Counted from the first letter of the stretch, positions 8,226 to 16,588 are shown. The stretch is 64,000 nt of DNA from Pseudomonadota bacterium (GCA_021781815.1 JAJXWB010000001.1:124001-188000); one strand, 5' to 3'. Numbers and translations are program-made. The notes: generated by a model from the sequence alone, not told the origin.

Positions 8226-9244
8226 GCCTCCTCCGCCATCTTCAGGAAGCGGGCGGTCGAGGCGGAGCGGGCGGCGAAATCCTTCCACGCGCTTTCGCGC
8301 GCCAGCGCCGTCCATTCGTCGAGCGCGGCCTGGTCCATCTCGACGGTCTGCGCGCCGGCCTTGGCGTAGACGTCCGAAAGGCGCTTGTCATCGTTCTTGG
8401 AGCCTTCGAGGCCGAAGGGCTCGATCTGCTCGCCGACCTCGATGATCAGCTTCTGCTGGTCCGGCGCCAGCGAGTCGAAGATCGATTTCGACATGAGCAG
8501 AGGCTCGAACACGAAGAAGAAGCTGCGGCCGCCGGCCGACAGCAGGCCCTTGCTCAGCTCTTCGAGCTTGAAAGAGATGAGGCTCGACGAGGTCGTCGCG
8601 GCCGCGTCGATCGCGCCGGTCTGCATCGAAATGTAGATTTCGTTCGAGGGCATGTTGGAGGCCGCGGCGCCCGCGGCCTTGAACATCATGTCCATCTCGC
8701 GGCTGCCGCCGCGGATCTTCAGGCCCTTTGCGTCGGCCGGCCTGATCACCGGTTTGCCGCGCGAGGCGACGCCGCCGGACTGCCAGAGCCAGGTGATGAT
8801 CTTGATGCCCTTTGCCTCAAGCAGGGCGGTCATTTCCTTGCCAATCGGCTTTGTCTTCCAGCGATAGGCCTGCTCGTAGCTCGTCACGACGGCCGGCATG
8901 AAGGTGAGGTTGAGCTCGGGAATCTCGCCGCCGGCGTAGGTCGTCGGATAGAGCGACATATCGAGCGCGCCTTTCTTCAGTGCGTCGAACTGCGCGAAGG
9001 TCTTCATCAGCGAGGAATTCGGATAGATCTCGAACTTCAGCGCGCCGTTGCTGCGCTTTTCCACTTCAGCGGCGAATTTGCGGCAGAGTCGGTCGCGAAA
9101 ATCGCCGGTCTCGCCGGACGACCCCGGAAACTGGTGGGAGATTTTGAGCGTGCGCGCGTCGGCGCGGGCAGCGCCAGCCAGCCCGATGATCGCCGGCGCG
9201 GCTATGCCACCGAGCGCGGCGCGGCGAGTGATTCCGTTCGTCAT
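8222..9244 (-). CDS. dctP: TRAP transporter substrate-binding protein DctP
   Basis: Periplasmic solute-binding protein, 340 residues. ATG 9244 is preceded by GGGAGGAAGAG, a good Shine-Dalgarno. The N-terminus has a twin-Arg (TRRAALGG) and a hydrophobic stretch ending in ARADA, a likely Tat-type signal peptide. The family signature KGLKIRGG at about residues 160-170 contains the Arg that salt-bridges the ligand carboxylate in known DctP proteins, which supports an organic-acid ligand. It is 97 nt downstream of meaB, the largest gap in the operon, so an internal promoter or processing site could sit there. I saw no clear hairpin in the gap. Confidence 0.93.
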   Translation of the reverse strand: MTNGITRRAALGGIAAPAIIGLAGAARADARTLKISHQFPGSSGETGDFRDRLCRKFAAEVEKRSNGALKFEIYPNSSLMKTFAQFDALKKGALDMSLYPTTYAGGEIPELNLTFMPAVVTSYEQAYRWKTKPIGKEMTALLEAKGIKIITWLWQSGGVASRGKPVIRPADAKGLKIRGGSREMDMMFKAAGAAASNMPSNEIYISMQTGAIDAAATTSSSLISFKLEELSKGLLSAGGRSFFFVFEPLLMSKSIFDSLAPDQQKLIIEVGEQIEPFGLEGSKNDDKRLSDVYAKAGAQTVEMDQAALDEWTALARESAWKDFAARSASTARFLKMAEEA

Positions 9245-9341
9245 ATGCTCTTCCTCCCGTTGCGCCGGATCTGGCGATTGATCGCCCTGTTCGAAGCCGG
9301 TTTCTCCTCGAAACCTATTGTCGCGTCGCGTGACCTTTCGT

Positions 9342-10247
9342 TCAAGCGGCCCCATTGAATACCGCGAGATGTCGGATCACCGACTCGTATAAGCCCGCCA
9401 GGGGCCGCCGCAGATCTTCGGGGGACGTCCGCTCCAGCACTTCGGCGACGCGACGCGCGACTAGGCTTGCGACATGCTGCGCGCGGCGCGCCTCCAGCCG
9501 TCCCTTTGCCCCGGCGCGTTCCGCAAGCCAGGCCTGATGACGGTCGATCTCCTCCGCTAGCGCGGCGACGCTGGCCGAGTCCCGGATCGACGTCTTGACG
9601 ATCGGCGGGGCCCAACCGGACGGCGCTTCGCCGCGCAGTTTCATCACGCCGGCGAGTTCGGACGCCAGTTGCTGCGCGCCGGGCTGGTCGGCCTTGTTGA
9701 CGACGAGAATGTCGGCAGTTTCGAGAATCCCGCCCTTCATCGCCTGGATCTGGTCGCCGGCGCCGGGCGGCATCACGAGCAGGATCGTGTCGACGACATG
9801 GCGCACGGCATATTCCACCTGACCGACGCCGACCGTTTCCAGAATGGCTTCGGCGAATCCAGCATTCTCGATGATCTCGAGCATGTCGGGGAGATTGTCG
9901 GCGAGCCCGTCGTGGCTGCGGCGGCTGGCGAGCGAGCGGATGTAGACGCGCGCATTCTGTGCGAGATCTTCCATGCGGATTCGGTCGCCGAGAATGGCGC
10001 CGCCGCTGACCGGGCTGGTCGGGTCGATGGCGAGAATGGCGATGTCGCCGTCGCGCGCGAGACGCTGCCGCACGAGCGCGGCGATCAGGCTGCTCTTGCC
10101 GGCGCCGGGCGGGCCGGTGACGCCGATGCGCCGGCAGGCGCCGCTCGCGCCCTGCGCGCTCGCCAGCACGTCAGCGACGGAGGCGTTGGCCGTGCGGCTC
10201 AAGGCGCGCCCCAGCGCCCTGCGGTCGGTCTTTTGAGGAGCGTTCAT
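9342..10247 (-). CDS. meaB: Methylmalonyl-CoA mutase-associated GTPase MeaB
   Basis: 301-residue G-protein chaperone of B12-dependent acyl-CoA mutases; it gates cofactor loading and protects the mutase from inactivation. Walker A is GVTGPPGAGKSS (about 42-53), switch regions are DPTSPVSGGAILGDRIRM and ETVGVGQVE, and the guanine-specificity motif is NKAD. ATG 10247 overlaps the upstream CoA-transferase stop (ATGA); the longer open frame runs through that gene and is rejected. Its place in the operon with both mutase subunits indicates it serves this mutase specifically, as in other dedicated mutase systems. Confidence 0.94.
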   Translation of the reverse strand: MNAPQKTDRRALGRALSRTANASVADVLASAQGASGACRRIGVTGPPGAGKSSLIAALVRQRLARDGDIAILAIDPTSPVSGGAILGDRIRMEDLAQNARVYIRSLASRRSHDGLADNLPDMLEIIENAGFAEAILETVGVGQVEYAVRHVVDTILLVMPPGAGDQIQAMKGGILETADILVVNKADQPGAQQLASELAGVMKLRGEAPSGWAPPIVKTSIRDSASVAALAEEIDRHQAWLAERAGAKGRLEARRAQHVASLVARRVAEVLERTSPEDLRRPLAGLYESVIRHLAVFNGAA

Positions 10248-11368
10248 GCAGCGCCGCTCGTCAGCAGAATATCGTTGTGTTCGCCGAGCAGCGGCGGAGG
10301 CGCGAAGGTCTGCGCGCCGCTTGTCTTCAGGGGATTGCCGACCGAGCGGATCACGCCATGCGGCGTGTCGATCTCGATCACCATGCTCCTCGCGCGCACC
10401 TGTTCGCTGGCGAGCGCGTGTTCGAGCGACGACACTTCCGCCGCGACGACGCCGAGCGGCGCGAGCCGGTCCATCCAGTCGCGCGCGCCGGCCTGCTGCA
10501 GCACCGCGGCGATAGCCTCGACAACCGCCTCGCGATTGGCGCGGCGCGCTTCCATCGTCGCGAAGCGCGGATCGTCGATCCATCCAGGCTGGCCGGCTTC
10601 GAGCGAGAATTTGCGCCAGAAATCGTCGTGCGTGACGAACAGGGTCAGCCAGCCCTCGTGCGTCGGGAACACTTGCGCCGGCACCATGTAGGGATGCGCC
10701 GAGTGCGCGTAGCGGCGCGGCTTAACGCCGAAATTGAGCCAGGCGGACGCGATGTAGTTCAGTTGCGACAGCATGACGTCGTACATGGCGACGTCGATCT
10801 GCCCACCCTTGCCTTCGACGAGTTTTGCCAACAGGCCGAGCGCGCCCATCATCCCCGCAGAATTGTCGACCGCCGAATAGCCGGTCTTGGTCGGCGGCGC
10901 ATCGGGCTCGCCGGTTAGTTGCATCACGCCGGTCATCGCCTGGATGACGTAGTCATAGGCCGGACGATCGGCATAGGGGCTGGCGAGGCCGAAGCCGGTC
11001 AGCGCGACGCAGACCAGCTTCGGGTTGATTTTTTGGAGCGCCTCGTAGGTCAGGCCGAGCTTCTGGATGGCCGTCGGACGCAGGTTGGTGACGAGCGCCT
11101 GCGCGCTGCGGGAGAGCGCGTGCAATTGAGCCTGTCCCTGTTTCGAGGCGAGGTCAATGACGACGCTGCGCTTGTTGCGGTTGAGGCAGGCGAAATATTC
11201 GTTGTGCGGGCCGATGGAGTTAGGGCTGACCTTGCGGGCGATGTCGCCCTCCGGCGGCTCGATCTTGATCACGTCCGCGCCGAGATCTCCGAGCAGGAGC
11301 CCGCAGTAGGGGCCGGCCAGCATATGGCCGATTTCGAGAATTCTGACACCTGCGAGCGGACCGCTCAT
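10244..11368 (-). CDS. CaiB/BaiF family (class III) CoA-transferase 2
   Basis: 374 residues, same family as the enzyme at 5147-6361 but clearly diverged from it. Conserved pieces are PLAGVRILEIGHMLAGPYCG, GADVIKIEPPEGD, LNRNKRSVVID and the catalytic-Asp region YSAVDNSAGM, which puts the candidate nucleophile at Asp168. The C-terminus (APPPLLGEHNDILL) is canonical. It sits between the small mutase subunit (ATGA overlap) and meaB (ATGA overlap), so it is embedded in the mutase gene set. Two different CoA-transferases in one operon suggest either two activation steps or one activation and one CoA-recycling step. Confidence 0.9.
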   Translation of the reverse strand: MSGPLAGVRILEIGHMLAGPYCGLLLGDLGADVIKIEPPEGDIARKVSPNSIGPHNEYFACLNRNKRSVVIDLASKQGQAQLHALSRSAQALVTNLRPTAIQKLGLTYEALQKINPKLVCVALTGFGLASPYADRPAYDYVIQAMTGVMQLTGEPDAPPTKTGYSAVDNSAGMMGALGLLAKLVEGKGGQIDVAMYDVMLSQLNYIASAWLNFGVKPRRYAHSAHPYMVPAQVFPTHEGWLTLFVTHDDFWRKFSLEAGQPGWIDDPRFATMEARRANREAVVEAIAAVLQQAGARDWMDRLAPLGVVAAEVSSLEHALASEQVRARSMVIEIDTPHGVIRSVGNPLKTSGAQTFAPPPLLGEHNDILLTSGAA

Positions 11369-11781
11369 TTCAGCGTCTCGGCGATGGAAGCGACGACATC
11401 GGCGAGCGGCATCTCGCTTGTGTAGATCTTCTTCACGCCGAGCGCGAAGAGATCCGGCCAGTCCTCGGCAGGAATGGTGCCGCCCAGAAAGATCGGAATG
11501 TCCGCGGCTTCGATCGCATCGAGGCTCTCGCGTGTCTGTTGCACGAGATCGCGATGGCTGCCGGAGAGTACGCTCAGGCCCACCGCATCGACGTCCTCGT
11601 CCACGGCGATGCGCGCGATGTAATCGGGCGTCTTGCGCAGGCCCGTGTAGATGACCTCGGCGCCGGCGTCGCGCAGGGCGAGCGCGATCACCTTGGCGCC
11701 GACGTCGTGGCCGTCGAGGCCGGGCTTGGCGATGAGAATGCGCTTGCCCTTCAGCGCATGCGTTTTCGCTTGCTCGCTCAT
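11365..11781 (-). CDS. Acyl-CoA mutase small subunit, B12-binding domain
   Basis: 138-residue stand-alone cobalamin-binding domain. The base-off/His-on signature DxHxxG is at Asp23-Gly-His25-Asp-Val-Gly28, followed by the Rossmann strands of the family: VIYTGLRKTPDYIARIA, VDAVGLSVLSGSH and IPIFLGGTIP. In most methylmalonyl-CoA mutases this domain is the C-terminal ~130 residues of one chain of ~700; here it is a separate gene. It overlaps the large subunit stop by 4 nt (ATGA) and the CoA-transferase start by 4 nt. Together the two subunits should form a heterotetrameric mutase. Confidence 0.93.
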   Translation of the reverse strand: MSEQAKTHALKGKRILIAKPGLDGHDVGAKVIALALRDAGAEVIYTGLRKTPDYIARIAVDEDVDAVGLSVLSGSHRDLVQQTRESLDAIEAADIPIFLGGTIPAEDWPDLFALGVKKIYTSEMPLADVVASIAETLK

Positions 11782-13391
11782 AGGCCCACAGGCTCCTCGA
11801 AATTGCCCCACGGGCCCTTCAGTCGCTCGACCATTTCGCCGACCGTCGCATAGGCATGCGCGCAATCGACGAGATAGGGCATCAGGTTCTCGCGATCCTT
11901 TGCGGCGGCGTCGGACAAACGCGCCAGTTCGCGTTCAACGGCGGCATTGTCGCGGGACGCGCGCACCGCCTCGAATTTCTCGACGACGCGTCTTGCGGCG
12001 GTCGGGTCGACTTTGAACATTTCGCCCGACGGCACGCCTTCGCCGGAGCGTTCGAAGGCGTTGACGCCGACGACGATGGTCTCGCGGCTGTCGACCTTCT
12101 TCTTCCGCTCGTGCGCACGTTCGGCGATCTTGGCCTGCATCCAGCCGTCCTCGATCGCCTTGACGACGCCGCCGTAGGCGTCGATCTCGTTCATCACGCG
12201 GCGCATCTCGTCTTCCATGCGGTCGGTCAGCGTCTCGACGAGATGGCTGCCGCCGAGCGGATCGACGGACTTGGCGATACCGCTCTCGAAGGCCACCACC
12301 TGCTGAGTGCGCAGCGCCAGTTCAGCGGCGAATTCCGTGGGTATCTGGAAGGCCTCATCATAGGCGGCGGTGAAGATCGACTGCGCGCCGCCCATCACGG
12401 CCGCCATGGTCTCGATCGCAACGCGCATGACGTTGTTGTAGGGCTGCGCGGCAGTGAGCGAGGAGCCGCCGCAGACAACGCCGAAGCGGAACATCAGCGC
12501 CTTCTCGTCGATCACGCCGTAGCGTTCCCTCAGCAGTTTCGCCCAGAGCCTGCGTCCGGCGCGGAACTTGCAGACTTCCTCGAAGAAATCCATGTGGACG
12601 TAGAAGAAGAAGCTCAGTCGTTTGGCGAATTTCGCGACGTCACCGCCCCTTGAGATCAGTTCGTCGACATAGGCGAAGCCGTTCGCCAGCGTGTAGGCCA
12701 TTTCCTCGACAGCGGTCGAGCCCGCGTCGCGTACATGCGCGCCGGCGATGGAAATGGGATTGAAGCGCGGCGTCACGTCGTTGGCGTAGAGGATGGAATC
12801 GGCGATCAACCGCATCGACGGCCGCACCGGGAATATCCACGTCCCTCGCGCGACATATTCTTTGAGGATGTCGTTCTGGATCGTGCCAGTCAGCTTTTCT
12901 CGTGCGACATTCTTCTTGTCCGCGCACGCCACATACATGGCGTAAATGATCGCCGCCGTTCCATTGATGGTGAAGGAGGTCGAAATTTTCGACAGGTCGA
13001 TGCCGTCGAACAGGATTTCCATTTCCGAAAGGGTCGACAGCGATACGCCGACTTTGCCAACTTCCGGCCGCGCGATCGGATCGATCGGATCGTAGCCACA
13101 CTGCGTCGGCAGATCGAGCGCGACCGACAGGCCGGTCTGGCCCTGTTCCAGAAGGAACTTGTAACGCTGGTTGGAATCCTCGGCGCTGCCGAAGCCCGCG
13201 TATTGCCGCATCGTCCAGAGACGGCCGTTGAACCCGTCGGGGAAGATCCCGCGCGTGAACGGGTATTCGCCGGGCAGGCTATCGTCCGGCTTGTGGTTGC
13301 GCGCCGTGGCGACGAGCGGAATCTCGACGCCGGACGGCGTTCTGAGGCCTGAGACTTCAGGAGGCGATGTTCGAGCGGGCAAACCGGACAC
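11778..13391 (-). CDS. B12-dependent acyl-CoA mutase large subunit (methylmalonyl-CoA mutase family)
   Basis: 537 residues from GTG 13391, 11 nt after crotonase 2; upstream in-frame sequence belongs to that gene. It has the TIM-barrel substrate domain (GEYPFTRGIFPDGF, GQTGLSVALDLPTQ, SFTINGTAA, the barrel His in GAHVRDAG) and lacks the B12 domain, which the next gene supplies. The substrate-pocket motif RQYAGFG has Tyr64, matching Tyr89 of methylmalonyl-CoA mutase. Isobutyryl-CoA mutase has Phe and 2-hydroxyisobutyryl-CoA mutase has Ile there. Ala91 sits where the latter has its key Asp. A substrate with a free carboxylate, such as a methylmalonyl- or alkylsuccinyl-CoA, is therefore more likely than a plain acyl-CoA. 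Confidence 0.92.
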   Translation of the reverse strand: MSGLPARTSPPEVSGLRTPSGVEIPLVATARNHKPDDSLPGEYPFTRGIFPDGFNGRLWTMRQYAGFGSAEDSNQRYKFLLEQGQTGLSVALDLPTQCGYDPIDPIARPEVGKVGVSLSTLSEMEILFDGIDLSKISTSFTINGTAAIIYAMYVACADKKNVAREKLTGTIQNDILKEYVARGTWIFPVRPSMRLIADSILYANDVTPRFNPISIAGAHVRDAGSTAVEEMAYTLANGFAYVDELISRGGDVAKFAKRLSFFFYVHMDFFEEVCKFRAGRRLWAKLLRERYGVIDEKALMFRFGVVCGGSSLTAAQPYNNVMRVAIETMAAVMGGAQSIFTAAYDEAFQIPTEFAAELALRTQQVVAFESGIAKSVDPLGGSHLVETLTDRMEDEMRRVMNEIDAYGGVVKAIEDGWMQAKIAERAHERKKKVDSRETIVVGVNAFERSGEGVPSGEMFKVDPTAARRVVEKFEAVRASRDNAAVERELARLSDAAAKDRENLMPYLVDCAHAYATVGEMVERLKGPWGNFEEPVGL

Positions 13392-13402
13392 AGACGACTC
13401 CC

Positions 13403-14167
13403 TTACTTTTTGGCGCCGGCCATGGCGGCGACGGCGGCCCAATGATCGTCGTGAACCCAGGCTGCGGCGAAGCGGGCGCCTTCGCTTTTCGCGCGCTCGC
13501 CGGGTGTGCCGCCGAAGCGATGCATGATGGCGAGCGATTTTATGGCGCGCATGACCTGCGGGCGCTGTTTCATCTCCACGAGATAGGTCGCGACGAAAGC
13601 CTCGACGCCCTCGGCCGGCGCAACGGCGTCGACGATGCCCGCGCGATGAGCGGCTTCGGCGTTCAATATTTCGGCGGTAGCCAGCAGCCGCACCGCGCGG
13701 CTCGGACCAACCAGCGTGAACAGATCCGTGCCGCCACCCCATGCGGGCGCGATGTTGAGTTTCGCCTGCAAAAAGCCGATGCGTGCGTGGGCGAGCGCGA
13801 TGCGATGATCGCAGGCCATCGACAGTTCCGCGCCGCCGCCGAGCGCATCGCCGTTGACGAGCGCGACGACCGGCACAGGAAAGCGACGAATCTCGTCGAA
13901 GGCGCCGCGCGTGCGCGCGGCGAAGGCGACCGCCTCGGCCTCCGTTCGCATGGATTCGAGTTCCTTGAGGTCGCCGCCCGAGGCGAAAGCCTTGTTGCCG
14001 GCGCCAGTCAGCACGGCGAGCGCGACGTCCTCACGCATCGCCCAATGTGAGAAGGTCGCGCCGATGGCCGCGATCAGCGCGTCGCTCAGCGCATTGCGCT
14101 TTTCCGGTCGCTGCAACGTCACACGCAACACGCCATTGGCCAGATCGGCCGAAATCAAATCGTTCAC
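13403..14167 (-). CDS. Enoyl-CoA hydratase/isomerase (crotonase) family protein 2
   Basis: 254 residues starting at GTG 14167, which overlaps the iclR stop by 4 nt (GTGA). One crotonase domain: QRPEKRNALSDAL, KAFASGGDLKEL (CoA site) and GDALGGGAELSMACD, where the Glu matches Glu144 of rat hydratase. The second acid loop reads IGFLQAKLNIAPAWGGGT and has no clear Glu at the usual place, as in many isomerase or decarboxylase members. It is the first enzyme gene after the regulator and directly precedes the mutase, so it may act on the mutase's substrate or product. Exact reaction unknown. Confidence 0.88.
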   Translation of the reverse strand: MNDLISADLANGVLRVTLQRPEKRNALSDALIAAIGATFSHWAMREDVALAVLTGAGNKAFASGGDLKELESMRTEAEAVAFAARTRGAFDEIRRFPVPVVALVNGDALGGGAELSMACDHRIALAHARIGFLQAKLNIAPAWGGGTDLFTLVGPSRAVRLLATAEILNAEAAHRAGIVDAVAPAEGVEAFVATYLVEMKQRPQVMRAIKSLAIMHRFGGTPGERAKSEGARFAAAWVHDDHWAAVAAMAGAKK

Positions 14168-14898
14168 CTGCTTTCCTCGATCTCTCGGCATGCGGCGGCG
14201 AGCCGCCGCTGATGTTCTGCTACATGCTCGTTCATGCGATGCATGGGTCCGGCGACGGCGATGCCGTATGTATCGTCGCGGAATTTCACGGGCGCGGCGA
14301 TCGCCATGACGTCGGCGACGTTCTCGCCGCGCGTGATGGAATATTTTCGTGCGATGGTGGCGTCGATCTCTTCGGCGAGACGTGCGCGGTCGACGATGGT
14401 CGCGTCCGTCATCGCTTCGAGCTTCAGTTTCGACATCGTCTTTTCGCGCGCGGGCGCGGTCATGGCGCCGAGCAGCGCCTTGCCGATGGCGCTGGAATGC
14501 AGCGGCTTCAGATCGCCGGGCCGTGCGGTGTAGCGGATGTTTTGTGCGCCTTCGAGAACGACGAGATAGACGACCCGGCCGCCCTGCTCCTTGCCGAGGA
14601 TCGCGGTCTCGCCGGTCGCGTCGCGTAGGGCCTCCAGCCGCGGCAGGATGCGCTGCAGCCAAGGGTCGGCGGCGGCGATGGTCGCGGCGATGTCGTACAT
14701 TTTTCGCGTGGGATAGATCTGCTTGTGCGGGCCGGCGCCGAACAGAAATCCACGATTGGTCAGAGACTTAACGAGGTTAAAGCAGGACGACAGCGGCACG
14801 TCGAGCGCGGTCGCCAGTTCGCTCAGGGTGAGCGGCTGTCGCTCCCTTGCGAACAGTTCAAACAGGTCGAGAGTTCTGCTGGCGGATTTCACATCCAT
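14164..14898 (-). CDS. IclR family transcriptional regulator
   Basis: 244 residues from ATG 14898. The N-terminal winged helix spans about 1-65 (SASRTLDLFELFARERQPLTLSELATALDVPLSS), and the C-terminal effector domain includes RVVYLVVLEGAQNIRYTARPGDLKPLHSSAIGKALLG, the classic IclR ligand-binding region. A longer frame begins in the intergenic spacer and is less likely because the HTH normally starts near the N-terminus. It is first in the leftward operon and divergent from the MFS gene, the standard layout for a local substrate-responsive regulator. A 14-bp inverted repeat touches its start codon and may be an autoregulatory operator. Confidence 0.9.
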   Translation of the reverse strand: MDVKSASRTLDLFELFARERQPLTLSELATALDVPLSSCFNLVKSLTNRGFLFGAGPHKQIYPTRKMYDIAATIAAADPWLQRILPRLEALRDATGETAILGKEQGGRVVYLVVLEGAQNIRYTARPGDLKPLHSSAIGKALLGAMTAPAREKTMSKLKLEAMTDATIVDRARLAEEIDATIARKYSITRGENVADVMAIAAPVKFRDDTYGIAVAGPMHRMNEHVAEHQRRLAAACREIEESR

Positions 14899-14911
14899 GA
14901 AATAGATTTCA
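14898..14911. promoter_or_regulatory. Candidate IclR operator, perfect 6-bp-arm inverted repeat
   Basis: TGAAATAGATTTCA, arms TGAAAT / ATTTCA with a 2-bp spacer, lies directly upstream of and touching the iclR ATG in the 88-bp spacer to the MFS gene. Size and placement fit an IclR-type operator controlling one or both divergent units. This is inferred from symmetry only. Confidence 0.4.
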
Positions 14912-14986
14912 GCATATGATGATTTGCGAGTCAACGACCGGACGTTCCCCGAAGGACGTCCAGACCTGCGTCCGGAGCGGTTGCGC

Positions 14987-16180
14987 ATGGCCGTAGCCGG
15001 CTGGAAGGCAAAGGCGCAGATCCTGCTGGTGACGATCTATCCGCAGGCCGTCGTCTCCATGCTCGCAATGACGCCGCCAATCATGGCGAACGAGATCGCC
15101 GCCTCGCTCGGCCTCTCGCCGGAGATCGCCGGCTTCTACGTCGGGCTCGTCTATGTCGGCGCGATCGCCAGTTCGTCCTTCACCGCTTCGCTAATCACCA
15201 GCTGCGGTCCGCTGCGGACGAGTTTTGTTTGCGTGATCGCCGGCGGCGTGGGGCTCGCGCTGTTCGCACTCTTCAACGTCATCGCCGCGCTGGTCGCGAC
15301 TGTCCTGATCGGTCTCGCCTACGGGCCGCTGACGCCGGCGAGTTCGCATGTGCTCGCGCGCTATCGCACACAGGGCGGGATGAATTTTCTCGTTTCGGTG
15401 CGGCAGACGAGCGTGCCGATTGGCGGCGTGCTGGCGGGCCTCGTCGCGCCGCCGCTGGTGGTGGGGCACGGATGGGCCAACGCCTGCGCGCTGATCGGGC
15501 TTGCCACGGCGGCATCCGGCGCATTGCTAGGGGTCGCGCTGAAGATTGTGCGCAATGAGCCGCCGGATGCGCCGCACGGACACAGCGCCAGCATGCTGGA
15601 GCCCGCGCGTTTCATCCTGCGCCGCCCAGGCCTGACTCGGCTCGCGTTGAGTTCGATGATCTATGCGGCGATGCAACTCGTCTTGAGTTCGTTTCTCGTC
15701 GTCTATCTCACTGGCGCCACCGGGCTCGATCTCGTGCGCGCCGGCGCGCTGCTGAGCGCCAGTCAGCTTGCAGGCGTCGGCGGGCGGCTGTTCTGGGGCT
15801 ATGTCGCCGATCGCGCCTCCTCTCCGCGCGCGGTGCTGCTGGTGATCGCCGTGCTGATGGCGTTGGCGGCCGCGCTGATGAGTCTGTTTTCGCCGGCCTG
15901 GCCGATCCTCGGCCTCGCGGGCGTCGTCGTCCTGCTCGGCGGCACAGCGAGCGGGTGGAACGGCGTGTTCCTTGCTGAGATCATGCGCGATGTGGGCGCG
16001 GCCGAAGTGGGCCTCGCGACATCAGGCAGCCTGATGTTCACCTATCTCGGGATTGTGTTCGGGCCGAGCCTGTTCGGTGCGGCGGCCTCGCTCATCGGCT
16101 TTCCCGGCGCCTATATCGGCATGGGCGCCGCGGTTCTCGTAGCGGGCGCTGCGGCGGCGATGAAGCCGCGCGCGAAATAG
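14987..16180 (+). CDS. Major facilitator superfamily transporter
   Basis: 397 residues, about 12 TM helices. I place the start at ATG 14987 (MAVAGWKAKAQILL), preceded by GGAGCGG at about 8 nt; an earlier in-frame ATG at 14924 would add a charged stretch and overlap the iclR control region. The conserved loop after TM8 is recognisable in RLFWGYVADRASSPRA, and SCGPLRTSFVCVIAGG is in the first half. It is divergent from iclR and the catabolic operon, so it probably carries the pathway's substrate or exports a product. The window would then offer three uptake routes (LivHMGF, TRAP, MFS). Confidence 0.85.
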   Translation: MAVAGWKAKAQILLVTIYPQAVVSMLAMTPPIMANEIAASLGLSPEIAGFYVGLVYVGAIASSSFTASLITSCGPLRTSFVCVIAGGVGLALFALFNVIAALVATVLIGLAYGPLTPASSHVLARYRTQGGMNFLVSVRQTSVPIGGVLAGLVAPPLVVGHGWANACALIGLATAASGALLGVALKIVRNEPPDAPHGHSASMLEPARFILRRPGLTRLALSSMIYAAMQLVLSSFLVVYLTGATGLDLVRAGALLSASQLAGVGGRLFWGYVADRASSPRAVLLVIAVLMALAAALMSLFSPAWPILGLAGVVVLLGGTASGWNGVFLAEIMRDVGAAEVGLATSGSLMFTYLGIVFGPSLFGAAASLIGFPGAYIGMGAAVLVAGAAAAMKPRAK

Positions 16181-16334
16181 CTCGATTGCGGGTAGTGTCC
16201 TAATTTGATTTCAGGCGTCGCGTATCCAACCTTGTCGCCGCCACCATGAAATTTCATGAAGACCGTTGATGGCGCTGGAAGGGCGGCTCGGCGGCTGGAC
16301 CGTAGTTGCGCCGACCCGATCGATAAACTGTTTG

Positions 16335-16588
16335 CCCGCGTGAACGCCGCGCGCCAGAAGCTCACGCCAGATGCGCGGCCAGCCATAGGCGCCCTTCATC
16401 TCATTGAAAATCGCCCTGATGTGCGTCAGCAGAGCTATGTCGCAAAGTCTGCTTCCGGGATCAGCGGACGCCGTATCTCTCGTATGACGCGCGCGATATT
16501 GATGATAGCCGCTGACGCTGACGTTCAGCGCACGACATTGCGCCGCTGCCGGCCAGACCGTCCGATGTCGCTCGATAAAGGCGTATTG
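16335..16588 (-). pseudogene. IS3-family transposase OrfB, N-terminal fragment
   Basis: About 84 codons read like the start of an IS3-family OrfB: YAFIERHRTVWP near the N-terminus, then VSVSGYHQYRAR, then LLTHIRAIFNEMKGAYGWPRIWRELLARG, the HTH_21-type domain. The similarity ends at about 16335. The rve/DDE catalytic core is absent and the frame runs on into unrelated residues to a stop at 16211. The 5' end is cut at about 16588, where the rightward IS3 remnant begins. Confidence 0.7.

Noticed and set aside
11365-13391. 2-hydroxyisobutyryl-CoA mutase (HcmAB)
   Set aside because: The split layout and MeaB partner fit, but Tyr64 and Ala91 replace the Ile and Asp that define that enzyme, and no matching acyl-CoA synthetase gene is present.
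16245-16258. Perfect palindrome CATGAAATTTCATG as an operator for the MFS gene or the ABC operon
   Set aside because: It sits inside transposon debris, downstream of the MFS stop and 1.3 kb before the ABC gene, so a regulatory role is unlikely.
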